DNA of 14,935 nucleotides from Ferruginibacter sp. (GTDB taxonomy: Bacteria > Bacteroidota > Bacteroidia > Chitinophagales > Chitinophagaceae), in contig JAGPDJ010000023.1 of the NCBI GenBank assembly GCA_018057635.1, positions 1 through 14,935 of the forward strand, read 5' to 3'. The position numbers and the translations under genes are program-made. Shown piece after piece: positions 6,196-14,044 of this stretch; the stretch's first letter is position 1; each line of letters begins with the position of its first letter. Under the pieces are notes generated by a model, which saw only the letters and a list, made by a program, of their open reading frames with translations, did not search any database and had not been told where the DNA came from.

Positions 6196-7128
6196 ATGTT
6201 GAAGCAGGCCATATTGTTATCCTTTTTATTTACCCTGTTAACCAATTACTGTTTAGCCCAAAAAAAGGATTCACTCTTACCGGAAAATGCAAACAGCAGT
6301 CTGCTCGATAGTTTACCGGTAAAAGACAGCCTGTTAATTCTCAATAATCCTGTTAACCAGGTAACGGTGATTGACAGTGTACAACATCCCCTTCAAAAAA
6401 TACTGGATGACAATCTTTATTTAAACAGTAGCAAAAATCCATTAAGTTTTATACAAAGCAAGAAGAAAGTTGAATCCAGGGATATTCTTTTTTATACCTT
6501 GCTCCTGCTTGTTTTTGTATTTGCATTGTTAAAGTACTTTTATTCACGCTATTTAACCAACTTGTTCAGGGTTTTCTTTAATACATCCCTGCGGCAAAGC
6601 CAGTTAACTGATCAGTTATTACAGGCAAAACTTCCTTCATTATTGTTCAATATCTTATTTATACTTATTGGCGGAGCTTACCTATACCTGGTTTTAAACT
6701 ACTTTGGAAAATTGGAAACCCATTCAAAAGGGCAGGTGATATTAATCTGTACAACCAGCCTGGCATTGATCTATTTCGTTAAATATCTCGTTATAAAATT
6801 TACTGGATGGATAACCGGTTATAAACAGGAGGCAGATACATATATTTTCATTGTATTCCTGATAAACAAAATTGTTGCCATTTGCCTGATACCACTATTA
6901 GTGATAGTCGCTTTTTCAGACAAAAAGATTGTTGATATTGCCCTTGTTCTTACTTATGTGATAATCGGATTGATGGTTTCATTGCGTTATTTCAGGTCAT
7001 ATAACCTGCTTCAAAACCGCCTGAAAGTGAGCAGGTTTCATTTTTTTATTTATATAATCGGGATAGAAATTATTCCCCTTGCGGTAATTTACAAGGCTGC
7101 TTTATTGTTTATGAGTAAAAATTTATAA
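6196..7128 (+). CDS. DUF4271 family integral membrane protein
   Basis: The function is unknown. The 310-residue protein starts with an apparent signal peptide (MLKQAILLSFLFTLL...CLAQ, cleavage near residue 21). A polar, Ser/Leu/Asp-rich extracytoplasmic stretch follows to about residue 93. Six predicted transmembrane helices lie at about 96-115, 148-168, 181-201, 215-240, 248-266 and 285-306. The last helix carries the family-like segment YIIGIEIIPLAVIYK, with a buried Glu and Pro. Placement directly before hemD, with 27 bases between genes, is a recurring arrangement in Bacteroidota as I remember it, and supports the family call. The start was set at ATG 6196 because the signal peptide begins there and a promoter box ends 18 bases upstream. 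A role in heme or envelope biology would be guesswork. Confidence 0.8.
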   Translation: MLKQAILLSFLFTLLTNYCLAQKKDSLLPENANSSLLDSLPVKDSLLILNNPVNQVTVIDSVQHPLQKILDDNLYLNSSKNPLSFIQSKKKVESRDILFYTLLLLVFVFALLKYFYSRYLTNLFRVFFNTSLRQSQLTDQLLQAKLPSLLFNILFILIGGAYLYLVLNYFGKLETHSKGQVILICTTSLALIYFVKYLVIKFTGWITGYKQEADTYIFIVFLINKIVAICLIPLLVIVAFSDKKIVDIALVLTYVIIGLMVSLRYFRSYNLLQNRLKVSRFHFFIYIIGIEIIPLAVIYKAALLFMSKNL

Positions 7129-7133
7129 TTTTG
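7105..7133 (+). promoter_or_regulatory. Promoter for hemD (TTG, 18 bases, TAATTTTG)
   Basis: The -7 box TAATTTTG (7126-7133) fully matches TAnnTTTG, and a TTG at 7105-7107 sits 18 bases upstream, close to the known spacing of about 19. The box overlaps the stop codon of the DUF4271 gene. Transcripts starting near 7140 would reach ATG 7156 with a short leader. That leader holds GGAG at 7144-7147, 8 bases before the start, one of few Shine-Dalgarno-like sites in this window. Confidence 0.55.
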
Positions 7134-7155
7134 CATATCCATTGGAGAAATAAGT

Positions 7156-7947
7156 ATGATAAAAAAGGATTTAAAAAAGACTGTTGCTTCAAATATAAAG
7201 GTTAAAAAAATACTTATTACCCAACCTAAACCGGAAGGCGTAAAATCTCCATATTATGATCTTGCCAGTAAACATGGTTTAGCACTTGATTTTCATCCGT
7301 TTATTGTTGTTGAAGGTATACCGGCCAAAGAATTCCGTAAACAAAAGATCGATATTGCTGCATATTCTGCAGTCATTTTTACAAGCCGGAACACAATCGA
7401 TCATTTTTTCAGGATCTGCGATGAAATGAAGGTTACTGTATCTCAGGAAACAAAATATTTCTGTATTACGGAAGCCGTTGCCCTCTATCTTCAAAAATTC
7501 ATCTTATACCGTAAAAGAAAGGTATTTTATGGTGCCGATGGTGTTAACAAAAGTTTATTTGATGTAATAAATAAACATAAAGACAATGAAAAATTCCTCT
7601 ATCCCTGTTCAGAATCCTTTGACAGTGAAGTAACGAACTGGCTTAAAAATCACCATTGCGAATATGCTATACCGGTTTTATATAAAATCATCAGCAACGA
7701 TATTAAAGATGTAATTGCCCGTGAGTATGATGTGATTTGCTTTTTTACGCCCGGAGGTGTAAAAAGCCTCATGGAAAACTTCCCTAAATACAAGCAGAAC
7801 GGTACAAAGATCGGCGCTTTTGGTGCCAATACTTTCAAAGCTGCAGAAGATGCCGGATTGAAACTTGATATTAAAGCGCCGTTGCCACAGGCTCCCAGCA
7901 TGATCAGCGCTTTGGATAATTTCCTCTCTTCAGAAAATAAGAAATAG
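7156..7947 (+). CDS. hemD: Uroporphyrinogen-III synthase
   Basis: HemD cyclises hydroxymethylbilane with inversion of ring D to give uroporphyrinogen III, the common precursor of heme, siroheme and cobalamin, in the cytoplasm. The 263-residue product shows the two-lobed HemD plan. Lobe one opens with KKILITQPKPEG and has the marker AVIFTSRNTIDHFF at about residues 73-86. Lobe two contains FLYPCSESFDSEVTNWL, then YDVICFFTPGGVKSLMENFP, then KIGAFGANTFKAAEDAG. The FTS and FTPGGVKS patterns are what family searches pick up, although HemD sequences diverge strongly and the active site is formed by few fixed residues. About 15 extra residues precede the first strand. It has its own promoter within the end of the DUF4271 gene, so the pair may be co-transcribed only in part. 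Confidence 0.88.
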   Translation: MIKKDLKKTVASNIKVKKILITQPKPEGVKSPYYDLASKHGLALDFHPFIVVEGIPAKEFRKQKIDIAAYSAVIFTSRNTIDHFFRICDEMKVTVSQETKYFCITEAVALYLQKFILYRKRKVFYGADGVNKSLFDVINKHKDNEKFLYPCSESFDSEVTNWLKNHHCEYAIPVLYKIISNDIKDVIAREYDVICFFTPGGVKSLMENFPKYKQNGTKIGAFGANTFKAAEDAGLKLDIKAPLPQAPSMISALDNFLSSENKK

Positions 7948-7956
7948 ACCAAACCA

Positions 7957-7997
7957 GTCATGCTGAGGTACAAAGCATCTCACGTAAGATTTCTCAA
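7957..7997. repeat. Half of a dispersed palindromic repeat (GTCATGCTGAGG type)
   Basis: The sequence beginning GTCATGCTGAGGTAC at 7958 and running into AAAGCATCTCACGTAAGAT resembles one arm and the centre of another dispersed Bacteroidota repeat. It parallels the element at 1000-1119: GTCAT, then GAGGTAC.AAGCA, then TCT. The expected second arm (AGATGC...CTCAGCATGAC) is not there; after AAGAT the sequence departs into TTCTCAATAG. It therefore looks like a decayed or truncated copy. It lies between the hemD stop and the DUF255 gene. Confidence 0.6.
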
Positions 7998-8038
7998 TAG
8001 TATATTTCATTGCAACCGCATTTGTTTAATTTTAACAA

Positions 8039-10108
8039 ATGACTGAGAAACATCCCAATAAATTAATCAACGAAACAAGTCCTTACCTGCTTCAGCACGC
8101 CTATAATCCGGTTCAATGGAATCCATGGTGCGAAGAAGCTTTGGATCTGGCAAAAAAAACAGGTAAGCCAATTCTTGTGAGTATTGGTTATGCAGCTTGC
8201 CATTGGTGCCATGTTATGGAACGGGAGAGTTTTGAAAATGAAGAAACAGCCAGGTACATGAACGAACATTTCATCAATATAAAAATTGACAGGGAAGAAC
8301 GCCCCGACCTTGATCATATCTACATGGATGCAGTTCAGGCTATGACAGGAAGCGGTGGCTGGCCATTGAATGTTTTTCTTACTCCTGATGGGAAACCGTT
8401 TTACGGCGGTACCTATTTCCCGCCTGTAAAGGCTTACAACAGGTCTTCCTGGAAAGATGTTTTAATGAACATTCAGGATGCCTGGGAAAACCGGCGGGAA
8501 GAAATGGAAGCTCAGGCAGATAAATTAGTTAACCACATCAGTCTTTCCGGCAATTTAATCGGCAAGAGCAATACTCCTGAAACTGCTGATGCTGGTAATA
8601 ACTTTACAACAGAACATTGCGATATCATAGCAGCCAATATTTTAAAATCAGCAGATAAAATTTATGGTGGATTCGGTGCTGCACCCAAGTTTCCGCAGAC
8701 ATTCTCCATTCAGTATTTAATTGCATACGGTCATTATTTTAACAATGAAGATGCATTAAAACAGGCCGGGCTTTCTTTAAGGAAAATGCTGGAAGGCGGA
8801 ATTTACGATCACCTCGCCGGAGGTATGTCGAGGTATAGCACAGACAGGCAGTGGCTGGCACCCCATTTTGAAAAAATGTTGTATGATAATGCTTTACTGG
8901 TAAGTGTATTGGCAGATGCTTACCAGCTTACGGATGATATTTATTATGCAGATGCAATCCATAAAACCCTTGGTTTTTTTATCAGGGAGATGAAACACCA
9001 TGAGGGAGGTTTTTTTGCAGCATTGGATGCCGACAGTGAAGGTGTGGAAGGTAAATTTTATGTTTGGGATAAGAAAGAGATAGATGAAATACTGTGTGAA
9101 GATTCCGGGCTTTATTGTAAATGGTTCAGCATATCGGAAAAAGGAAACTGGGAAGAAAAGAACATCCTGCATATTTCAGAAAATGAAAGTGCATTTGCAG
9201 TAGCTAACAATATGGATGTTCAGGGCCTGAAAAATTTTATAAGTAAGTGCAATAAAAAGTTACTTGTAATTAGAAACAATCGTCCCAGGCCATTAACAGA
9301 TGATAAGATACTACTTGGATGGAATGCCCTGCTGATCACATCATTTTGTAAAGCATTTGCATCAACAGGTAAAGAACGATACAGAACGGAAGCTATTGAA
9401 CTTTTTGATTTTATAACAGATAAATTCTCTGTAAATGGAATGGTTTGTATGCATACGTATAAGAACAACCAGGCCAGGTACCCTGCATTCCTTGATGATT
9501 ATGCTTATCTTATTCAGGCATGTATACAGTTACAGGAAATAACCTCAAACCAGCAGTACCTTATACATGCGCAAACGCTTACACAATATGTTACAGACAA
9601 TTTTGAGGATACAGACAGCGGCTATTATTACTATACTCATGCAAAGCAAACAGATGTTATTACCAGGAAAATAGAATTCTATGACGGGGCCGTACCATCA
9701 GGCAACAGCATAATGGCAGAAAACCTATATTACCTGTCGGTTGTTTTTGAAAACAGCAATTGGTTCAACAGAGCTCAGAAAATAACAACAGCACTAACAG
9801 AAGCAGTTGTAAAATATCCCACTTCTTTTGCCGTTTGGGCATTGCTGATCTTAAAAAGGGTAATAGGAATTAATGAGATTGTTGTTACAGGAAATGATAT
9901 AGAACAAATACATAAAGAAATGTTAAGATTGTACCTGCCCGATAAAATATTTCAGAGTAGTAGCAATGAAGTAAATGGGTTTCCATTACTGAAGGATAAG
10001 AACTATGTAAGCGGAACTAACATATACCTGTGCCGTGATTTTGCCTGTATGGAGCCTGTAAACACTATAAATCAGCTCAAATTATTGTTGAAAAAACCTG
10101 TTTATTAA
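8039..10108 (+). CDS. Thioredoxin domain-containing protein, DUF255/YyaL (SSP411) family
   Basis: This is a large two-domain protein found in bacteria and animals (human SPATA20, Bacillus YyaL) whose reaction is not established. The N-terminal thioredoxin-fold domain is unmistakable: [21 protein letters not shown] at about residues 7-27, the redox motif Cys54-His-Trp-Cys57 in [14 protein letters not shown], then [35 protein letters not shown]. The rest forms an (alpha/alpha)6 barrel like N-acylglucosamine epimerases and unsaturated glucuronyl hydrolases, with landmarks [58 protein letters not shown] and LLGWNALLI. No signal peptide is present, so it is likely cytoplasmic. At 689 residues it is full length. 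It stands alone between hemD and gldK; ATG 8039 is just before the conserved N-terminus and gives a short leader. Confidence 0.93.
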   Translation: MTEKHPNKLINETSPYLLQHAYNPVQWNPWCEEALDLAKKTGKPILVSIGYAACHWCHVMERESFENEETARYMNEHFINIKIDREERPDLDHIYMDAVQAMTGSGGWPLNVFLTPDGKPFYGGTYFPPVKAYNRSSWKDVLMNIQDAWENRREEMEAQADKLVNHISLSGNLIGKSNTPETADAGNNFTTEHCDIIAANILKSADKIYGGFGAAPKFPQTFSIQYLIAYGHYFNNEDALKQAGLSLRKMLEGGIYDHLAGGMSRYSTDRQWLAPHFEKMLYDNALLVSVLADAYQLTDDIYYADAIHKTLGFFIREMKHHEGGFFAALDADSEGVEGKFYVWDKKEIDEILCEDSGLYCKWFSISEKGNWEEKNILHISENESAFAVANNMDVQGLKNFISKCNKKLLVIRNNRPRPLTDDKILLGWNALLITSFCKAFASTGKERYRTEAIELFDFITDKFSVNGMVCMHTYKNNQARYPAFLDDYAYLIQACIQLQEITSNQQYLIHAQTLTQYVTDNFEDTDSGYYYYTHAKQTDVITRKIEFYDGAVPSGNSIMAENLYYLSVVFENSNWFNRAQKITTALTEAVVKYPTSFAVWALLILKRVIGINEIVVTGNDIEQIHKEMLRLYLPDKIFQSSSNEVNGFPLLKDKNYVSGTNIYLCRDFACMEPVNTINQLKLLLKKPVY

Positions 10109-10225
10109 CATGTAAGTTCACAATAATTAAATAATTTAGCCGTTAATCAGCAATTGAGTAGAAATTGTGTGAAAAAAATAATCTTTATGAACAAACCCAA
10201 AATGATAATAATTCAAAATAATCAT

Positions 10226-10233
10226 TACATTTG
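10226..10233 (+). promoter_or_regulatory. Promoter -7 box for gldK (TACATTTG)
   Basis: TACATTTG is a full match to TAnnTTTG and lies 25 bases before ATG 10259, leaving a leader of roughly 18-20 bases. A -33 element is not obvious. The 150-base gap between the DUF255 gene and gldK otherwise holds only AT-rich sequence, with a weaker box-like TAATTTAG near 10131. Confidence 0.5.
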
Positions 10234-10258
10234 CCCATTACCCTCAAAGTTTAAAACA

Positions 10259-11542
10259 ATGACTAATCGGTTATTCTACTTGATAGCCTTGGTAGCTATC
10301 GCATCTACTAATAGTAGTTGCAGCAAAAAAAACAAGACAAGCTCATTGCCAAAGGATGGCCAGCTTCACGGTGTGGCACCAGGCTCACGTTGGTCTTTGC
10401 CTAAGCCTCCGGGTATGGTTTATATACCACCGGGTACTTTCCACATGGGCCCAAGCGATGAGGATATGAATTATGCCTATACAGCCCGCAATAAGCAGGT
10501 TTCTATTAGTGGTTTCTGGATGGATGCTACTGAGATTACAAACAATGAGTACCGCCAGTTTACAAACTGGGTTAGGGATTCCATCGCAGCTAAACTGATG
10601 GGATTTGTTAAACAGGGTTCTGATGGCAATGAATACATTGACTGGAAAAAGGCCGGCACTATCAAATGGAGTGATAAAGCAACCATAGAGAAAATTGATG
10701 CAATAGTGGTAACTCCGGACAACCGTATTTTCGGAAAAAAAGAGCTGGATGCTAAAAAAATAGTTTACCAGTCAGAAACATTCGACTACAAAGCTGCTGC
10801 TCAAAACAGGGATGTTACTATTCCGCGATCTGCATTTATTGTAAAACAACAGATTCCGGTTTATCCTGATTCACTTTGCTGGGTAAGGGATTTTGCTTAT
10901 TCTTACAATGAGCCAATGGCTAAAAAATATTACAATCACCCGGCTTTTGGTAATTACCCGGTAGTGGGCGTTTCCTGGAAACAAGCAACAGCATTCTGCG
11001 AATGGCGTACTCACTACCTGAATTCTTATTTGGAGTCTAAAAAGAGGTCACCTGAGTCAGACTTCAGGTTACCAAATGAAGCTCAGTGGGAATATGCAGC
11101 AAGGGGTGGCCGTTCACAATCACCATTCCCTTGGGGTGGTCCTTATCTGAGGAATAAAAAAGGTTGCTTATTGGCAAATTTCAAACCTGGCCGGGGAAAT
11201 TATCCTGAAGATGGAGGTTTTTACACAGTTAGGGCTGATGCTTACTGGCCTAACGATTTTGGTTTATATAACATGGCAGGAAATGTTGCTGAATGGACGT
11301 CTTCTTTATATTATGAAGGTGGATATAGTTTCCAGCATGACATGAACCCTGATATTCGCTGGAATGCAAAAGATTCAGATCCCCCGCGTATGAAGCGTAA
11401 AGTATTGCGTGGCGGAAGCTGGAAAGATGTAGGTTTTTTCCTTCAAACAAGCACACGCAGTTATGAATACCAGGACACAGCTAAATCTTATATAGGATTT
11501 AGGTGTGTGATCGATTTACCCCCCGCATCCAAAAAAAGGTAA
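10259..11542 (+). CDS. gldK: Type IX secretion system / gliding lipoprotein GldK (PorK)
   Basis: GldK (PorK in Porphyromonas) is an outer-membrane lipoprotein that forms, with GldN, the periplasmic ring of the type IX secretion system. From ATG 10259 (427 residues) it has a lipoprotein signal MTNRLFYLIALVAIASTNSS followed by Cys21. The body is a formylglycine-generating-enzyme (SUMF1-like) domain: MVYIPPGTFHMG, DATEITNNEYRQF, YPVVGVSWKQATAFCEW, RLPNEAQWEYAARGG, DFGLYNMAGNVAEWTSS and VLRGGSW (RGGSW at 384-388), ending in GFRCV. No Cys occurs between RGGSW and GFRCV, where active enzymes carry their catalytic pair, so it should be structural, not catalytic. The frame is open back to TTG 10154, but the promoter box and the signal peptide fix the start at 10259. 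gldL, gldM and gldN follow in canonical order. Confidence 0.95.
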   Translation: MTNRLFYLIALVAIASTNSSCSKKNKTSSLPKDGQLHGVAPGSRWSLPKPPGMVYIPPGTFHMGPSDEDMNYAYTARNKQVSISGFWMDATEITNNEYRQFTNWVRDSIAAKLMGFVKQGSDGNEYIDWKKAGTIKWSDKATIEKIDAIVVTPDNRIFGKKELDAKKIVYQSETFDYKAAAQNRDVTIPRSAFIVKQQIPVYPDSLCWVRDFAYSYNEPMAKKYYNHPAFGNYPVVGVSWKQATAFCEWRTHYLNSYLESKKRSPESDFRLPNEAQWEYAARGGRSQSPFPWGGPYLRNKKGCLLANFKPGRGNYPEDGGFYTVRADAYWPNDFGLYNMAGNVAEWTSSLYYEGGYSFQHDMNPDIRWNAKDSDPPRMKRKVLRGGSWKDVGFFLQTSTRSYEYQDTAKSYIGFRCVIDLPPASKKR

Positions 11543-11578
11543 TAAATAGCAAAATTCTAATTTAATTTATTGTACAGT

Positions 11579-11618
11579 AACCCGTTTTTTAATTATTTAA
11601 AAAACGGGTTATTTTTCG
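11579..11618 (+). terminator. Intrinsic terminator between gldK and gldL
   Basis: AACCCGTTTTTTAA (11579-11592) and TTAAAAAACGGGTT (11597-11610) are perfect 14-base inverted complements around a 4-base loop, followed by ATTTTT. The stem starts 36 bases after the gldK stop and ends about 70 bases before the gldL ATG. Because of the A and T runs in its stem it could also work for transcripts on the opposite strand, although no minus-strand gene ends here. It should end, or partly attenuate, gldK transcripts before gldL. Confidence 0.85.
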
Positions 11619-11656
11619 AAAGATTTTAATAAAACAATTATTCAAACAATCCCCAG

Positions 11657-11680
11657 TTAAAACTTTAAAACTTTAAAACA
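11657..11680 (+). repeat. Three tandem 8-mers (TTAAAACT) abutting the gldL start codon
   Basis: TTAAAACT, TTAAAACT and TTAAAACA run without a gap from 11657 to 11680, one base before ATG 11682. The A-rich stretch fits what is known of Bacteroidota leaders, where adenines near the start rather than Shine-Dalgarno pairing promote initiation. The exact tandem copies could change in number by slippage. Confidence 0.75.
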
Positions 11681-11681
11681 C

Positions 11682-12443
11682 ATGTCAGTAAAAATCCCTT
11701 CTAATGTAAGTAAATGGATGGACGTAGGCGTTTCAATCGGAGCAGCAGCAGTTATTTTCGGAGCATTACAGAAAATCCTTCACACCCCAATTGCAGATAC
11801 CTGGTTAAAGATAGGTCTGTATACTGAGGCTGTGATCTTCTTAACTTATGGTATTTTATATTTGGTGTATCCACCGGTAAAGGAAGAGTATGAAGGGAAG
11901 CCTAAGTTGGCAACAGCAGGCAATTCTGCTTTGAATAATATGGATAAAATGTTACAGGATGCAGATATTACTCCTGCTAACCTGAAAAAGCTTGGAGAAG
12001 GTTTCCAGAAATTAGGAACAACTGTTTCAGGAATTTCTGATGTAAGTGATGTTGTTAAATCAACCGGCGATTTCAGTGCTAAAACAAAAGAAGCGACAGC
12101 TGCTATCAGTACGATGGCTACTGCGTTCTCAAGCAGTGCTAATACCATGCAGTCATTCAACACAGCATCTGAAAGTGCTAAAGGATTCCACGAACAAGTT
12201 CAGGTTTTAACTAAAAACCTGGGTTCACTTAACACTATTTATGAACTGGAATTAAAAGAAAGTAATAACCATTTGAAGGCACTGAACAGCTTCTATGGTA
12301 AGATGGCTGAAGCAAGTCAGGCTATGATGAACAGTGTTGATGATGCTAATAAAGCTAAAGAAGAAATTGGTAAACTGGCTAATAACCTGGGTAAATTGAA
12401 TGCTGTTTATGGCAATATGCTAACAGCAATGCAAGGCAGGTAA
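11682..12443 (+). CDS. gldL: Type IX secretion / gliding motor protein GldL (PorL)
   Basis: GldL is the inner-membrane stator of the proton-driven motor that powers type IX secretion and gliding; five copies surround a pair of GldM helices. Two N-terminal transmembrane helices are seen at about residues 14-32 and 42-63. The second contains LYTEAVIF with Glu49, the same position as the membrane Glu essential for proton use in Flavobacterium johnsoniae GldL. Charged Lys31 and His34 at the end of helix one may be part of the same network. From about residue 65 to 253 the protein is polar, Ala/Ser/Asn/Lys-rich and heptad-like, consistent with a long cytoplasmic coiled coil; this is somewhat longer than the F. 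johnsoniae protein (about 215 residues). ATG 11682 puts the first helix at the normal distance from the N-terminus. gldM follows after 60 bases. Confidence 0.95.
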   Translation: MSVKIPSNVSKWMDVGVSIGAAAVIFGALQKILHTPIADTWLKIGLYTEAVIFLTYGILYLVYPPVKEEYEGKPKLATAGNSALNNMDKMLQDADITPANLKKLGEGFQKLGTTVSGISDVSDVVKSTGDFSAKTKEATAAISTMATAFSSSANTMQSFNTASESAKGFHEQVQVLTKNLGSLNTIYELELKESNNHLKALNSFYGKMAEASQAMMNSVDDANKAKEEIGKLANNLGKLNAVYGNMLTAMQGR

Positions 12444-12503
12444 TTACCAGAGAGAATACGATCCAAACAACATTGAATAAAAACATTTAAATACTAAATA
12501 GTT

Positions 12504-14033
12504 ATGGCTTTACCTAAAGAGCCCCGGCAAAAGATGATCAACATCATGTACCTGGTGCTTACAGCGCTGCTTGCATTGAATGTGTCATCTGAAATTCTAA
12601 ACGCTTTTAAAGTAGTGGACAAAAGTTTGATGCTGTCAAATACTAATCTTGATGGCGCAAATAAAACATTGTTCCAGTCTCTTGATGCCAAATTAAAAGA
12701 TCCGATGACAGCCGAAAAAGCAAAGCCATGGAATGAAAAGGCGTTGCTTGCAAAAGCTGAATCTGAAAAAATGGATAAATACATCGAAGAACTTAAAGTT
12801 GAACTGAAAAAAGAAGCAGGTTCAAAAATGGTTGAAGGGAAAGAACAATTTAAAGAAGATGACCTGGAAGCGGCTACCCGTCTATTCGGAAATGGGGAAG
12901 GTGGAAAAAATAAAGGTGTGGAATTTGAGAAGATGCTGGTTGATTACAGGAAGAAAATGCTGGCAATCGATCCGGAAATTGCAAAGGAATTTGCTACATC
13001 ACTGGCAGTAGAAGACATGGAAAAAAACAAGACTGTTGGCCAGGATGGAAAAACAAAAGAATTTACGGAGGCGTTTTTTCACATGACACCAACAGTAGCT
13101 GCATTAACATTATTGAGTAAATTCCAAAACAACGTTAAAAATGCTGAAAACCAGGTGGTAACTTATTGCCACACCCAGGTTGGAGCAGTTAAAGTTGTTT
13201 ATGATCAGTTTGCAGCGTTGGTTGGACAAAGTTCTAACTATGTAATGCCGGGTGAAGACATGGAAATTACAGCAGGTGTTGGAGCATACAGTAAAGCAGC
13301 ACAACCGCAAATTACCATTGCAGGTTCCGGAGCAGCAATTGATGCCGATGGCCGTGCTGTTTATAAATTTAAAGCAAGTGGTGCCGGTCCGCGTACAGTA
13401 CCCGTAAACGTTACTTACACCAAACCAGATGGAACAAAAGAATCAAAATCATTTGATGTAAAGTATACAGTTGGTACACCTGGTGGAGCAGCAGTAATGC
13501 TTGATAAAATGAACGTGTTTTATATTGGTGTTGATAATCCGGTTACCATTGGTTCTCCAACAGGTTGGGATAAAACTACAGTTAGTATGGCAGGAGGAGC
13601 AATCTCCGGATCAGGTTCCAACAGAACAGTTAGGGTTACAGCTGTTGGTCCTGCAAGCATCAGCGTAGTGGCTGATGGTAAACCAAGCAAATTTGAATTC
13701 AGGGTTAAGAGAATTCCTGATCCGATATTTAAAGTGGCTGATGGTAAAGTAAGGATGCCTTCTGTTACTTTCAAAAGCCAGCAATATTGCCGTGCAGACC
13801 TGGAGAACTTTGATTTTGACCTGAAATTCACCATCGTTAGTGCAACAGTATATTTTTCAGGTGCTGGTTTTCCTAACGTAGCACAATCATCAATAGCAGG
13901 TAACAGCCTTGCACCACTTTCTGCATTTATTTCGCGTTGTGGACCTGGTTCTGTTGTTACTTTCGATAATATTAAAGTACAGGGACCAGATGGCGTAAGG
14001 TCAATTGATGGTAAATCAATAGCATTATATTAA
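12504..14033 (+). CDS. gldM: Type IX secretion / gliding motor protein GldM (PorM)
   Basis: GldM is the rotor and shaft of the type IX motor: one inner-membrane helix inside the GldL ring and a long periplasmic dimer reaching the GldKN ring. The start MALPKEPRQKMINIMYLVLT is the hallmark N-terminus, with a single transmembrane helix at about residues 11-29. The periplasmic part fits the known four-domain plan. D1 is helical and Lys/Glu-rich, to about residue 225. D2 is a beta domain around MPGEDMEITAGVGAY (from about 247). D3 contains LDKMNVFYIGVDNPVTI, and D4 begins near RIPDPIFKVADGKV and runs to residue 509. The length is close to the F. johnsoniae protein (513). gldN starts 11 bases after the stop, so the two are almost certainly co-transcribed. 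No promoter box is seen in the A-rich gldL-gldM gap. Confidence 0.96.
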   Translation: MALPKEPRQKMINIMYLVLTALLALNVSSEILNAFKVVDKSLMLSNTNLDGANKTLFQSLDAKLKDPMTAEKAKPWNEKALLAKAESEKMDKYIEELKVELKKEAGSKMVEGKEQFKEDDLEAATRLFGNGEGGKNKGVEFEKMLVDYRKKMLAIDPEIAKEFATSLAVEDMEKNKTVGQDGKTKEFTEAFFHMTPTVAALTLLSKFQNNVKNAENQVVTYCHTQVGAVKVVYDQFAALVGQSSNYVMPGEDMEITAGVGAYSKAAQPQITIAGSGAAIDADGRAVYKFKASGAGPRTVPVNVTYTKPDGTKESKSFDVKYTVGTPGGAAVMLDKMNVFYIGVDNPVTIGSPTGWDKTTVSMAGGAISGSGSNRTVRVTAVGPASISVVADGKPSKFEFRVKRIPDPIFKVADGKVRMPSVTFKSQQYCRADLENFDFDLKFTIVSATVYFSGAGFPNVAQSSIAGNSLAPLSAFISRCGPGSVVTFDNIKVQGPDGVRSIDGKSIALY

Positions 14034-14044
14034 AATATATCACT

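Noticed and set aside
10154..10258. Extension of gldK to TTG 10154 or ATG 10187
   Set aside because: It would put about 24-35 polar residues in front of a lipoprotein signal peptide and place the promoter box inside the gene.
10382..11542. GldK as an active formylglycine-generating enzyme
   Set aside because: The fold is present, but no Cys occurs between RGGSW and the terminal GFRCV where active enzymes carry their catalytic pair; the neighbours identify it as GldK.
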